Shown here: one piece after another, positions 1 to 9,869 of the stretch | How positions within the stretch are numbered: the stretch's first letter is position 1 | How the letters are laid out: every line of letters begins with the position of its first letter | From: Methylophilaceae bacterium | GTDB taxonomy: Bacteria > Pseudomonadota > Gammaproteobacteria > Burkholderiales > Methylophilaceae | Assembly (NCBI GenBank): GCA_028823485.1 | Contig: JAPKBG010000012.1 | Location: forward strand, 1-62,313 | Direction of reading: 5' to 3' | DNA length: 62,313 bases | The notes under the pieces: generated by a model | Seen by the model: the letters and a program-made list of their open reading frames with translations, nothing else | What the model was told of the DNA's origin: nothing | The model's database searches: none | Made by a program: the position numbers and the translations under genes

Positions 1-99
1 CTCCACTGGCTTTGTCGATTGCGTCTTATTTATTTAAGTCAGACAGTGCTGAAAGCAATGGCTGCGACGCATCTTCGTGACATTGTGGATTTTTTTTAG
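1..99 (+). CDS. 3' end of an upstream gene (partial, unidentified)
   Basis: Frame 1 is open from the first base to a TAG at 97-99 and ends with an amphipathic-looking tail (…ATHLRDIVDFF). Frame 3 is also open, to a TGA at 78-80, so the frame choice is uncertain. Too little sequence is present to name a family. Frame 1 would end 12 bases before the YchJ start, which would fit co-transcription. Confidence 0.3.
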   Translation, partial: LHWLCRLRLIYLSQTVLKAMAATHLRDIVDFF

Positions 100-111
100 T
101 AGCATTTTTTC

Positions 112-489
112 ATGTCAACTTCTTGTCCTTGCGAAAGTGGAAAGACTTACCAAGATTGCTGCGAGCCTTACCACCAAGGTGCGCCGACTGCTAATGCAGA
201 AACACTAATGCGTTCACGTTATAGCGCCTACGTCTTGGGCTTAGAACCTTACTTGTTAGCCACTTGGCATCCTGATACACGACCTGCCGCACTCAAGCTG
301 AATGAAGATGACGCAACCAAATGGCTAGGCTTAAGCATTAAACGCTTTGAAAAGACAAGTCAAACAAAAGCCATTGTTGAGTTTGTGGCGTGTTACAAGG
401 CTGGCGGTCATAAGGCTGAACGATTACATGAAGTCAGCCAATTTGTATTGACCGACCGCTGGTATTATATATCAGGTGAAATTGAGTAA
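112..489 (+). CDS. ychJ: YchJ-family protein (UPF0225), SEC-C-type N-terminus
   Basis: A 125-residue protein of the YchJ/UPF0225 family, whose biochemical role is unknown. It opens with a zinc-knuckle-like CPCESGKTYQDCC segment (SEC-C type) at residues 5-17, followed by the family hallmarks LMRSRYSAYV and TWHP, and ends with WYYISGEI. The E. coli homologue is about 150 residues and carries a second SEC-C motif at its C-terminus; this one stops before that point, so it is a single-motif version. The start is the only ATG close to the conserved N-terminus, and no strong Shine-Dalgarno sequence is visible. It may be co-transcribed with the partial gene upstream. Family assignment is firm; function is not known. 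Confidence 0.85.
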   Translation: MSTSCPCESGKTYQDCCEPYHQGAPTANAETLMRSRYSAYVLGLEPYLLATWHPDTRPAALKLNEDDATKWLGLSIKRFEKTSQTKAIVEFVACYKAGGHKAERLHEVSQFVLTDRWYYISGEIE

Positions 490-776
490 CAACCACTTGG
501 AAACAGCAAAGTAATACAGAAGCCATAAGGTTTCATGATATGCGCAGCGATGCTACCACCATGCACTTCTACTTGACTGCCAAATATCCCAAGGAATTGA
601 CCTATCAGATGCGCAAAAAGATTAGATATTTACCTTAACGCATGCCGAAATGCTAAAAAAACGCGCACTAAAGAAAGCACGTTGTAAACTCCGCTCGACT
701 AAAGGGAAAGTATCAAAACCTTTCCACCAAAATGGTTCACAGTCAGTGACGATGTAATCATCGTGCGGGTTGTAAC
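490..776. other. Intergenic, no supported gene
   Basis: About 290 bases between the YchJ gene and the terminator. Two short open stretches on the plus strand (about 543-638 and 650-757, roughly 32 and 35 codons) have plausible-looking lysine/arginine-rich translations but no clear ribosome site and no recognisable family. They could be remains of a decayed gene. I see no RNA gene here. Confidence 0.4.
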
Positions 777-807
777 AAAAAAGGCCACGTGATGTGGCCT
801 TTTTTTC
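777..807. terminator. Bidirectional rho-independent terminator
   Basis: Perfect hairpin GGCCAC-GTGAT-GTGGCC (783-799) flanked by six A residues on the left and eight T residues on the right. It can stop transcription from both sides, between the plus-strand YchJ gene and the minus-strand gene ending at 824. Confidence 0.85.
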
Positions 808-823
808 TATTCAAACCTCAGAT

Positions 824-1390
824 TTAAACAGCTTCGAATGCTTCACATAATTGGCTTAATAGTTGGCCAAATAATGGCAACACTTCCTCTTTAGGGTGTG
901 GGCTCTCGTCATCAGTACCTGCAATCACAAAGCTCACCGTCAATTTATCTAAGTTTTCACGGAACTCACGCCAATGCTCAACATCTGCATCGCTAATGAG
1001 TTTTACTTTATTTAAGCCTGTATTGACAATTTCAATCATTTGTTCATCAGGAATCCCTGAGAATAAGGTCTTCGCGATGGTTATTTGAGCTGACTGATAG
1101 TCAGGCTTTATTTCTTCAGCCGCTAATGGCGTAGTTAAGAAAGCAAATGTGAGTAAGCCATAGGCTTGATATACACTTAACATGTCAAAGTCTTCAGTTA
1201 GCTCAGCTTTGGGATCACGCTCTGCTGCTGAAATGGCATTAAACGTAATGTAGCTAGCCAAATAGTAGGCCGCATCTAACGCATCATAATCCGCCAAATC
1301 GGTACTTGGCTTTGCGCCATCCGCGTGAACTTCCGCTAAACAAATACCATGTAATAATTTCAATCGTTGTGAGTACTTTAGCTCTTCCAT
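824..1390 (-). CDS. Conserved hypothetical protein, 188 aa
   Basis: An acidic, soluble, largely helical protein that I do not recognise. There is no signal peptide or membrane segment. It is rich in alanine and leucine, with aromatic-containing helices such as YYLASYITFNA and an acidic C-terminal half. It lies 53 bases downstream of the ABC-F gene on the same strand, so the two are probably one transcript ending at the hairpin at 783-799. The start ATG at 1390 has only a weak GAAAG-type ribosome site. Codon use and frame length make it a real gene; no function can be assigned. Confidence 0.7.
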   Translation of the reverse strand: MEELKYSQRLKLLHGICLAEVHADGAKPSTDLADYDALDAAYYLASYITFNAISAAERDPKAELTEDFDMLSVYQAYGLLTFAFLTTPLAAEEIKPDYQSAQITIAKTLFSGIPDEQMIEIVNTGLNKVKLISDADVEHWREFRENLDKLTVSFVIAGTDDESPHPKEEVLPLFGQLLSQLCEAFEAV

Positions 1391-1443
1391 TCGTTCGCTT
1401 TCAATATCTATTGTTTGTTTATGTAAGCTTTAGTATTGCGCCG

Positions 1444-3369
1444 TTAACTATTCAGTTCTGGCAATGCTTCAAGTTCTTCATGCACAACTAACCAGCGCTC
1501 TTCTGCTTCCTCGATGCTTAACGTTAACGCAGATTGCAGTTTTAATAAAGCTTGCAGCTCTGTTTTATCATCACCTTCATACAATGTAGTGTCATTTAAG
1601 CGTTCATCACACGTCGCTTTTTCTAACTGCCAAGCTGCAATATCCCGTTCTAGCTTATCTGACTCTTTAATCAGTGGTCTACGTGCTGCGGATCTAGTCT
1701 GTCGATCTAGTTTATTCTGCGCATAACTGTTTTTCTTTTCAGCCACTGGTGCCTCGATAGCTGCAGCCGCTTTTGCTTGGGTGCGTTGCTCTGCCACCCA
1801 TGTCGCATAATCATCTAAATCACCATCAAAGATGCTAGCCACACCATTAGCGACCAATAAGAATTGGTCACAAGTCGTGCGCAGCAAGGATCGGTCATGG
1901 GAGATCAAAATCACACCGCCTTCAAACGCTTGCAAAGCCAAGGTCAACGCATGGCGCATTTCCAAATCAAGGTGGTTGGTTGGCTCATCAAGTAATAACA
2001 AGCTTGGCCGCGTCCAAATCAATAAAGCCAACGCTAAACGCGACTTTTCACCGCCAGAAAACTTTTCACAAGCTGACCTGGCCATGTCTCCACGAAAATC
2101 AAAACCGCCGAGGTAATTCAGCAACTCTTGCTCTGTCGCACTACTATCCTGCCGCTGCATATGTTGCAATGGCGACTCTTCTGCACGTAATTGCTCTAAT
2201 TGGTGCTGCGCAAAGTAACCGATATTAAGGTCTTTGCCCAGTATGCGTTTACCCGTAATGCTTTTCAGCTCGCCCGCTAGCAATTTTATCAATGTGGTTT
2301 TACCCGCACCATTTGGCCCAAGCAAGCCAATACGCTCTTTTGGGCGCACCGTGAGTGAGACATTGCTTAAAATCGGCTTATCCGCATAACCAACATCAAC
2401 ATCACTAATCGCCATCAATGGCTCTGGTGCACTAGAAGGCGCTCTAAAACTGAAGTTAAATTGTGTATCAACATGCGCAGCGCTGATCAGCTCCATGCGC
2501 TCTAAGGCTTTAATACGACTTTGCGCTTGCTTGGCTTTGGTGGCTTTGGCTTTAAAGCGATCAATATAGCTATGTAAATGGGCAACCTTGCGCTGTTGCT
2601 TTTCATGCATGGCTTGTTGTAACACCAGCTTCTCTGAACGTTGGCGCTCAAAATCACTATAACCGCCTTTATATAAGGTCAACGTTTGGTGTTCGATATG
2701 CGTAATGTGATTCACAATCGCATCTAAAAACTCTCTATCGTGAGAGATGAGTAACAGCGTCCCTTGGTAACTTTTCAGCCAGTTTTCTAGCCAAAACACA
2801 GCTTCCAAATCCAAGTGATTGGTCGGTTCATCCAGCAAGAGCAAGTCAGAGCGGCACATCAAAGCACGTGCTAAATTTAAACGAACACGCCATCCACCAG
2901 AGAAAGATGACACCGTATTTTCTAACTCTACTTGGCTAAAGCCTAAGCCATCTAATAAGCCAGCTGCACGAGACTTTGCCGAATAGCCTTCAATTTCAGA
3001 TAAACGTCCATGTAATTCAGCGATGCGCTCGCCTTTGGCATTAGCTTCCGCCACGACCAAATCTTGTTCAATTTGACTAAGTTCTTCATCACCCTCTAAT
3101 ACAAACTGTAAGGCGGAGATACTCAATGCTGGCGTTTCTTGTGCTACATGGCCAACCACCCAACTAGATGGAATTTCTAAATCGCCTTTATCTGCCTCGA
3201 GTTCGCCACGCAACATCGCAAACAAGCTTGATTTACCCGCGCCATTCGCACCTGTCAACCCGACCTTATGACTTGGATGCAACTGCAATGAAGCACCCTC
3301 AATCAACACTTTAATGCCTCGTACGATGGTTATATTTTTAAACTGAATCAAAACGTTATTGTCGACCAA
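1444..3369 (-). CDS. yheS: ABC-F family ATPase, YheS type
   Basis: A 641-residue soluble ATPase with two tandem ABC domains and no membrane part, as in ABC-F translation factors that act on the ribosome. First domain: Walker A GANGAGKSS near residues 40-48, signature FSGGWRVRLNLA, Walker B with LLLDEPTNHLDLE. The linker carries the YheS-like stretch SYIDRFKAKATKAKQAQSRI. Second domain: GPNGAGKTT, FSGGEKSRLALAL and again LLLDEPTNHLDLE. The C-terminal ~110 residues are charged and predicted coiled coil. Length and motif order match E. coli YheS closely. It is probably co-transcribed with the downstream unknown gene at 824-1390. The ATG at 3369 directly precedes the conserved first beta-strand. 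Confidence 0.93.
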   Translation of the reverse strand: MVDNNVLIQFKNITIVRGIKVLIEGASLQLHPSHKVGLTGANGAGKSSLFAMLRGELEADKGDLEIPSSWVVGHVAQETPALSISALQFVLEGDEELSQIEQDLVVAEANAKGERIAELHGRLSEIEGYSAKSRAAGLLDGLGFSQVELENTVSSFSGGWRVRLNLARALMCRSDLLLLDEPTNHLDLEAVFWLENWLKSYQGTLLLISHDREFLDAIVNHITHIEHQTLTLYKGGYSDFERQRSEKLVLQQAMHEKQQRKVAHLHSYIDRFKAKATKAKQAQSRIKALERMELISAAHVDTQFNFSFRAPSSAPEPLMAISDVDVGYADKPILSNVSLTVRPKERIGLLGPNGAGKTTLIKLLAGELKSITGKRILGKDLNIGYFAQHQLEQLRAEESPLQHMQRQDSSATEQELLNYLGGFDFRGDMARSACEKFSGGEKSRLALALLIWTRPSLLLLDEPTNHLDLEMRHALTLALQAFEGGVILISHDRSLLRTTCDQFLLVANGVASIFDGDLDDYATWVAEQRTQAKAAAAIEAPVAEKKNSYAQNKLDRQTRSAARRPLIKESDKLERDIAAWQLEKATCDERLNDTTLYEGDDKTELQALLKLQSALTLSIEEAEERWLVVHEELEALPELNS

Positions 3370-3583
3370 ATCCGATAAAAGGCGTTATTCTAAAGCAATC
3401 TTAAGCTTTACTTAAAAAGAGTTTCTATAAAATAGTATCGTTAAGCGGTGAAAAAAGGGTTAAACCAAGAGAAGTTGGCACTTATTCACAAATTTATTGT
3501 CCATAATCAAGTAAAATCATAGTACTAATAATAGTGAATAATATAGACGTGCCTGACCACAATACTGAACAACAATTATCGCC

Positions 3584-6500
3584 ATGCTAATAATCAAAAA
3601 AACCTTTCGCTGGTTTATTTACGTCATTCTGGCAATTTTGGCACTGATGATCATTGCAGCAGCCATCATCCGCTTCGCAGTATTCCCCAATATCAATCAT
3701 TACAAAAGTGATATAGCCGCCATTATTACTGAAAAAATCGGCCTCAAAACTACCGTTGGGAATATTATTACAGGCTGGGATGGGCTTTCTCCAAAAGTCC
3801 TTATTCGTCAAATCGATATTTATGACAAAGAAAACCAACCGGCTTTACACCTTGAAAATGTCAATGGGACGTTTTCATGGCTCAGTATCCCAATGATGCG
3901 CCCACATTTGTCATATCTCGATGTTAAGAACCCTAAATTAATCGTACATCGAAAAGAAAACGGTAGCATTTATATTGCCGGCATTCCAATGGCTGGAGAA
4001 GGAGAGCCTGATTTTGCGAATTGGCTATTAAGTCAAGCAAATATCAACATCAAGAATGCAGCCATTGTTTGGCAAGATGATTTGAGGAAGGCGCCTGCTT
4101 TATCGTTAGATAAAGTCAATTTCAACCTGAAAAATTCTGCTTGGCGTAAAATATTTGGGCAACATTTCTTTAGCTTAATGGCCTTGCCTTCAACAGGCAC
4201 GACCTCTCCAATCATTATTAATGGTCACTTTTTTGGCCGAGATGTGAGCAATATAGACACGTGGCATGGCGAGCTCAACCTCAATACTAACGAGATTGAC
4301 TTAACCGCATGGAAAGCATGGTTTGACTACCCCATAGACTTGCAAAGTGGCGCAGGTAAAACAATTGTGAGCCTCACCTTCTCCGATAAAAAAATTGACA
4401 AACTCAAAGCGGATGTTAGCCTCAATAACCTTTCGATTAGGTCTACTACGTCGAAAGCATTATTGAATGCGAAGTTACTGGCTGGATTGTTGACTTGGGA
4501 AAAAACAAAGAAAGCAACAACTATTACTGGCCAGAATATCAAACTTGATGCTGAAAATAATTTTCACATTAACAATGGTTCAGGGTTTGTTTCTCGGTCG
4601 ATTAAGAACAATAAACCATGGGTTAATGCTTCACTAAAACTAGATACATTTGACTTAAGCTATTTAAGCCAATTACAAAAAGTAATCCAGTTACCAACAC
4701 AGGTCAGCCAACCGTTAAAGGCGCTGAACCCACAAGGCAGACTTAGCGACATCAATATTAGATTACAAGGCAATCCTGAGAATCCAAGCCACTATGCAAT
4801 TAAGAGCACATTTAAATCATTAAGCATGAATCCTTATCTCAATATACCAGGATTCAATAACCTCAGTGGTGAAGTGGAGGCCAATGAAGATAGTGGCACC
4901 TTGCAATTATCTTCATCTAATGCCTATGTAAATATAAAGGATGTTCTACGCTGGCCAATTCCATTAACAACGCTTAATGGAAAGGTCTCATGGCATAAAA
5001 ATAAAGGTAAGCTGAAAATTGTTGCCAATGATATTGTGCTCGCTAACCCACATCTTAACGGAACGTTGAACGCAATCTATGACATGAACGGAGCTAAGGG
5101 TGGCTACCTCTACTTAAATGGCAAGTTTGAAAATGGCGATGCTAAATTTGCACCCTTCTATTACCCCCTGATTATAGGTGAGGAAACCATTGGCTGGCTA
5201 GACACATCAATTATCTCTGGCAAAGCGAACAATGTACAGTTAACCGTTAAAGGAAGCATTGATGATTTTCCTTACGTTGATAAAGCCAATAAACCAGACC
5301 CATCACTTGGCACGTTTAGATTCTCAGCAAGAATAGACGATGCAGTCTTAGAGTATGGCAATAGCTGGCCAAGAATAGAGGGATTAGGATTGAACATGCT
5401 ATTTGAAGGCAATAGTATGATGCTAGATGCTGACAAAGGCACAACCTCTGGTATTAATATCATCAGAGCAAAAGCAATGATTCCAGAACTCAGTACTTAT
5501 GGCGTAGATGCACAAGTGTTAAATATTGATGGTATAGCCGAAGGGCCTGTTACTAAAGGAATTACATTCATCAATACTAGCCCAGTACAAAAAGTAACAC
5601 TAGGATTCACTGATGATGTAAAAACAGCGGGTATTGGCAAGCTCAACATCAATCTAAGTCTACCGCTGAATGAAATAGAAGCATCAAGATTCAAAGGTGA
5701 ATACACCATTAATAATGGCGTAATGTATGCCAACGAACGAATGGGGCTACCAAAAATTACCAATATTAATGGAAAACTCAACTTTGATGAGTTAGGTATT
5801 AATGCAAAAGTTATTAATGCCTCAATCTTAGGTGGTCCAGCGTCGTTTCATTTACAAACGACTGGTGATCAAACCATTAGCATTAATGCTAATGGTGCTG
5901 CTACTGGAGCAGGCATTAAACAATTCACGTCCAACCCTATCACTGAAGCCATGACTGGCAGCACAAACTGGACCGCAGATATTGCAATTAAAAAACCAGT
6001 CATAAACCTTAGCATTAAGTCCAGCTTAAAAGGGCTAGCAATCAATCTACCTGCCCCACTAGGTAAAACCAGTGAACAAGAGGCTAACTTAACCGCTGTA
6101 AAAAAACAGACTGTCAAAAATCAAGATCGTTTTGACATTAGCTATAGTGATATTGCTTCAGCCATTATTTTGCGTCATGAAAAAAATGGTGATTTAGCCT
6201 TTGATCGTGGTGATATTGGCATCAATATTCCAGCAAAAATGCCCACAATGCCTGGTCTAGCTTTACGTGGAAAATTTGACTATCTCAATGCTGATGAATG
6301 GCTAACATTGACTAACAATCCCAAACGAACAAGTAATACCGCTTCTGGCATAAAACTGAGTAATGCCAACCTTTCCATTCAACAATTGGATATTTTCAAT
6401 CGCAGTTTAAACACACTGAAAATAAACGCTATCCCAAGTGATGACCATTTGCGTATGCGACTCACCAGTCGAGAGGTTGATGGTGATATTGAGTGGAGAG

Positions 6501-7474
6501 GTCCGTCGAAAAGGGAAGAAACTGGCGAAATAATTGCTAGATTATCAAAGCTCCACATCCTAGCAGGCAAGGGTAATGAGAGCACGGAGGTCGCTGATGA
6601 AGACATTGAAAAATTAGACACTAAATACCCTGCCTTAGACATTCAAGTTGATGATTTTAAACTCGGCAAAAAAGCACTTGGTAAGCTTGAACTCACCGCA
6701 CATGAAACCAAGAACGACTGGGTGATTGAGCAGCTTAAAATTAGCAACCCAGATAGCATCTTATTGGCTGAAGGTCGTTGGCATAATTGGACCAGAAACC
6801 CTAACACCAATCTAATCTTTTCATTAACGGCCAACGATGTTGGCAACACTTTAAAACGTTTTGGCCAGGCCGATGTAATTAAAGGTGGTATCGCATTGAT
6901 AGCTGGGGAATTGAATTGGCCTGGCAGTCCACATCAGTTTAATACCAAAGAGCTACATGCGAAATTTAGGTTAGGCGTGTCTAAAGGACAAGTGATTAAG
7001 GTAAAGCCTGGAGTTGGCAGACTATTTGGTTTACTCACTTTACAAAGCCTGCCAAGACGCTTAACCTTAGACTTTAAAGATTTATTTAGCGAAGGTTTCG
7101 CCTTCGATGAAATTAGTGGTGCCGTCACGATCAACAGTGGTGTTATTCATAGCGATGATTTCTTTATGACAGGTCCTGCAGCGGAAACTGAAATTAAAGG
7201 TGATATTGACTTAAATAAAGAAACGCAGCATTTAAATGTAAAAGTGGTTCCACATATCAGTGATAGCCTATCTTTAGCAGCACTTGCTGGAGGCCCAGTC
7301 GCTGGTGTAGCCGCTTTCGTTGCTCAGAAATTACTAAAAGATCCACTGAATAAAATCGCACAAAGTAGATACGTGATTACTGGCACGTGGGACAATCCTA
7401 TCGAAGCAGAAGCAGAAGCAGAAGCAGAAAAGAAAGATAGTGAGCCGACTAATTCCCTTTTAAACGCACAATAA
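3584..7474 (+). CDS. yhdP: YhdP family AsmA-like protein (intermembrane phospholipid transport)
   Basis: A 1296-residue protein with one N-terminal membrane anchor (about residues 8-32) and a very long periplasmic part rich in short beta-strands. This is the layout of YhdP (DUF3971/AsmA-like, bridge-like lipid transfer family), which with TamB and YdbH moves phospholipids to the outer membrane in E. coli. The C-terminal AsmA-like region (about 950-1250) includes KPGVGRLFGLLTLQSLPRRLTLDFKD, typically the best-conserved block. The extreme C-terminus carries an EAEAEAEAE run coded by four perfect GAAGCA repeats (7403-7426). It heads a plus-strand group with the amidase and tldD, the order commonly seen next to yhdP in proteobacteria. 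No strong ribosome site is seen at the start. Confidence 0.9.
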   Translation: MLIIKKTFRWFIYVILAILALMIIAAAIIRFAVFPNINHYKSDIAAIITEKIGLKTTVGNIITGWDGLSPKVLIRQIDIYDKENQPALHLENVNGTFSWLSIPMMRPHLSYLDVKNPKLIVHRKENGSIYIAGIPMAGEGEPDFANWLLSQANINIKNAAIVWQDDLRKAPALSLDKVNFNLKNSAWRKIFGQHFFSLMALPSTGTTSPIIINGHFFGRDVSNIDTWHGELNLNTNEIDLTAWKAWFDYPIDLQSGAGKTIVSLTFSDKKIDKLKADVSLNNLSIRSTTSKALLNAKLLAGLLTWEKTKKATTITGQNIKLDAENNFHINNGSGFVSRSIKNNKPWVNASLKLDTFDLSYLSQLQKVIQLPTQVSQPLKALNPQGRLSDINIRLQGNPENPSHYAIKSTFKSLSMNPYLNIPGFNNLSGEVEANEDSGTLQLSSSNAYVNIKDVLRWPIPLTTLNGKVSWHKNKGKLKIVANDIVLANPHLNGTLNAIYDMNGAKGGYLYLNGKFENGDAKFAPFYYPLIIGEETIGWLDTSIISGKANNVQLTVKGSIDDFPYVDKANKPDPSLGTFRFSARIDDAVLEYGNSWPRIEGLGLNMLFEGNSMMLDADKGTTSGINIIRAKAMIPELSTYGVDAQVLNIDGIAEGPVTKGITFINTSPVQKVTLGFTDDVKTAGIGKLNINLSLPLNEIEASRFKGEYTINNGVMYANERMGLPKITNINGKLNFDELGINAKVINASILGGPASFHLQTTGDQTISINANGAATGAGIKQFTSNPITEAMTGSTNWTADIAIKKPVINLSIKSSLKGLAINLPAPLGKTSEQEANLTAVKKQTVKNQDRFDISYSDIASAIILRHEKNGDLAFDRGDIGINIPAKMPTMPGLALRGKFDYLNADEWLTLTNNPKRTSNTASGIKLSNANLSIQQLDIFNRSLNTLKINAIPSDDHLRMRLTSREVDGDIEWRGPSKREETGEIIARLSKLHILAGKGNESTEVADEDIEKLDTKYPALDIQVDDFKLGKKALGKLELTAHETKNDWVIEQLKISNPDSILLAEGRWHNWTRNPNTNLIFSLTANDVGNTLKRFGQADVIKGGIALIAGELNWPGSPHQFNTKELHAKFRLGVSKGQVIKVKPGVGRLFGLLTLQSLPRRLTLDFKDLFSEGFAFDEISGAVTINSGVIHSDDFFMTGPAAETEIKGDIDLNKETQHLNVKVVPHISDSLSLAALAGGPVAGVAAFVAQKLLKDPLNKIAQSRYVITGTWDNPIEAEAEAEAEKKDSEPTNSLLNAQ
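7403..7426 (+). repeat. Hexanucleotide microsatellite (GAAGCA)x4 in yhdP
   Basis: Four perfect, in-frame GAAGCA units encoding alternating Glu-Ala near the C-terminus of the YhdP protein. Copy-number changes would add or remove two residues without shifting the frame. Confidence 0.9.
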
Positions 7475-7481
7475 ACTGAAT

Positions 7482-8321
7482 ATGATAGAAAAAAAGAAAA
7501 GAAAAGAAAACAATACAATTAAAGTGGCTGGTATACAGATGGCCTCTAGCCCTAGTGTTACTTCCAATTTAATAGAAGCTGAAAGGCTGATTAAAATGGC
7601 AGTTGAAGCAGGTGCCAAATTGGTTGTATTACCAGAGCACTTTGCCATAATGGGCATTCATGACAGTGATAAAGTCAAAGTCAGAGAAGATGAAGGCGAT
7701 GGCCCTATTCAGCGCTTCTTATCAAAAATCGCAAAGAAACACAAAATATGGTTGATTGGTGGTACGATTCCTTTAGTCAGCAACTCAGTTAAGAAAGTGC
7801 GCAATAGTTGCCTTGTTTACAATGATAAAGGCAAGCAAATGGCACGCTATGACAAGATACATTTGTTTGGATTAGATTTGGCCACCGAACAATATCATGA
7901 GAAAAAAACCATTGAAGCTGGCAATGAAGTCGTCGTCGTCGATACCCCGTATGGGAAAATTGGCTTGTCAGCATGTTATGATTTACGCTTCCCTGAGCTG
8001 TACCGTGCGATGGGAGAAGTCGATATGATTGTCGTACCTTCTGCTTTCACTGAAACAACGGGTAAAGCGCACTGGGAAACCTTAGTCCGTGCACGTGCCA
8101 TTGAGAATTTATGCTATGTCATTGCGCCTGCACAAGGTGGTTACCACCTATCTGGTAGAGAAACCCATGGCAACAGCATGATTGTTGACCCTTGGGGTGT
8201 CGTACTAGACCATTTACCACGCGGCTCTGGCATTGTCATTGCTAACATTAATACGCATTACCAAGCTAGCTTACGTAAGAGCTTGCCTGCGCTGAAACAT
8301 AAAACCATTCAATCACTTTAA
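7482..8321 (+). CDS. Carbon-nitrogen hydrolase (Nit1/deaminated glutathione amidase-like)
   Basis: A 279-residue nitrilase-superfamily enzyme. The catalytic triad is visible: Glu52 (LPEHF), Lys125 (RYDKIHLFG) and Cys165 (SACYDLRFPELYR). The sequence around Cys and the C-terminal SGRETHGNSMIVDPWG block are those of the Nit1 branch, whose members hydrolyse deaminated glutathione as a metabolite-repair activity; omega-amidase is the alternative. The start lies 7 bases after the yhdP stop and the stop 13 bases before tldD, so the three genes are very probably one operon. The N-terminus begins with an unusual lysine-rich extension (KKKRKE); a later start is not excluded, but the first ATG leaves the least gap. 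Confidence 0.88.
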   Translation: MIEKKKRKENNTIKVAGIQMASSPSVTSNLIEAERLIKMAVEAGAKLVVLPEHFAIMGIHDSDKVKVREDEGDGPIQRFLSKIAKKHKIWLIGGTIPLVSNSVKKVRNSCLVYNDKGKQMARYDKIHLFGLDLATEQYHEKKTIEAGNEVVVVDTPYGKIGLSACYDLRFPELYRAMGEVDMIVVPSAFTETTGKAHWETLVRARAIENLCYVIAPAQGGYHLSGRETHGNSMIVDPWGVVLDHLPRGSGIVIANINTHYQASLRKSLPALKHKTIQSL

Positions 8322-8334
8322 AGCATCAACTAAC

Positions 8335-9798
8335 ATGAAATTAGAACAACCGATTATCAAACAAGCACAACATCTCGATACGGCGACAGCAGCATTGCTA
8401 GCGCCATCAGGGCTTGATACACAAGCTATCCAAGGCGTACTCAGCAGCATCATGTCGTATCAAGTTGACTATGCTGATTTGTATTTTCAATACAGCAGAA
8501 GTGAGTCCTGGGGCTTAGAAGAGGGACAAGTAAAGTCGGGTGCTTTTACGATTGACCAGGGTGTTGGTGTGCGCGCTGTGAGTGGTGAAAAAACCGCTTT
8601 TGCTTACTCGGATGAAATAAACCTACCGGCGTTACAAGAAGCTGCAATAGCAACCAAAGCAATTGCAGCCATTGGCAGCGACCAAACAGCGCGTAGAATC
8701 ATTACGCCAGAAGCAAAGTCGCTTTATTTGCCAAACGACCCAATTGCATCACTTTCAGCAGATGCAAAAGTAAAGCTGCTTGAACGCCTAGAGCAATTCG
8801 CAAAACAAAAAGACCCTCGCATTACGCAAGTCATGGCTTCTATCGGTGGTGAATATGAAGTGGTGATGGTGGCGCGTAGTGATGGTGTAATGGCGGCTGA
8901 TGTACGCCCGCTTGTTCGCGTTTCCATTCAAGTCATTGCAGAACAAAATGGTCGCCGTGAACAGGGCTCATCTGGCGGCGGCGGTCGATTTGATTATAGC
9001 TACTTCACCGATGCGGTATTGCAAGACTATGCAGAAAAAGCGGTACACCAAGCGATTGTCAATCTAGGTGCACGCCCTGCTCCAGCAGGTAATATGACCG
9101 TGGTACTCGGCTCGGGCTGGCCAGGTATTCTACTCCACGAGGCAATTGGTCACGGGCTAGAAGGCGACTTTAACCGCAAAGGCAGCTCTGCATTCTCAGG
9201 CATGATAGGTGAAAAAGTTGCGGCCAAAGGTATTACCATCGTTGATGACGGGACCATAGCAGATAGACGCGGCTCTCTCAGCATGGATGATGAAGGTAAC
9301 CCAACCCAGAATACGGTATTGATTGAAGATGGTATTTTACGTAGCTATATTCAAGACACATTAAATGCACGGCTAATGAATATGCCGCTCACTGGTAATG
9401 GTCGTCGTGAAAGCTATGCACACACGCCGATGCCTCGCATGACGAACACCTACATGCTTAATGGTGATAAAGAACCAGAAGAAATTATTAAGTCAGTTAA
9501 AAAAGGTTTGTACGCAGCAAATTTTGGTGGTGGCCAAGTCGATATTACTAGTGGTAAATTCGTTTTCAGTGCAGCTGAAGCCTATATGATTGAAGATGGG
9601 AAAATCACCTACCCGGTAAAAGGTGCAACACTGATCGGCAATGGCCCTGATGTGTTAACCCGCGTCAGCATGATCGGTAATGATATGGCACTGGATAGCG
9701 GTGTTGGTACTTGTGGAAAAGAAGGTCAAAGTGTACCAGTTGGCGTTGGTCAACCAACCCTTAAAATTGATGGCTTGACAGTAGGCGGTACGATTTAA
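8335..9798 (+). CDS. tldD: Metalloprotease TldD
   Basis: A 487-residue TldD subunit of the TldD/TldE (PmbA) protease, which trims unfolded peptides such as ribosomally made antibiotics and antitoxins. The zinc site is visible: HEAIGH at residues 268-273 within LLHEAIGHGLEGDF, with the conserved C-terminal Cys460 in GTCGKEGQ as the likely third ligand. Length is normal for the family. No pmbA partner is in this window; in many proteobacteria it lies elsewhere. It is the last intact gene of the yhdP operon, and no terminator is seen until 10167, beyond the DUF2934 pseudogene. Confidence 0.95.
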   Translation: MKLEQPIIKQAQHLDTATAALLAPSGLDTQAIQGVLSSIMSYQVDYADLYFQYSRSESWGLEEGQVKSGAFTIDQGVGVRAVSGEKTAFAYSDEINLPALQEAAIATKAIAAIGSDQTARRIITPEAKSLYLPNDPIASLSADAKVKLLERLEQFAKQKDPRITQVMASIGGEYEVVMVARSDGVMAADVRPLVRVSIQVIAEQNGRREQGSSGGGGRFDYSYFTDAVLQDYAEKAVHQAIVNLGARPAPAGNMTVVLGSGWPGILLHEAIGHGLEGDFNRKGSSAFSGMIGEKVAAKGITIVDDGTIADRRGSLSMDDEGNPTQNTVLIEDGILRSYIQDTLNARLMNMPLTGNGRRESYAHTPMPRMTNTYMLNGDKEPEEIIKSVKKGLYAANFGGGQVDITSGKFVFSAAEAYMIEDGKITYPVKGATLIGNGPDVLTRVSMIGNDMALDSGVGTCGKEGQSVPVGVGQPTLKIDGLTVGGTI

Positions 9799-9869
9799 TA
9801 TTATAGGATAAACGGGGTCAAAAACCTCAATGACTCTGCGCGCTTTTACTTTACAAAAGGAGTGCTACC

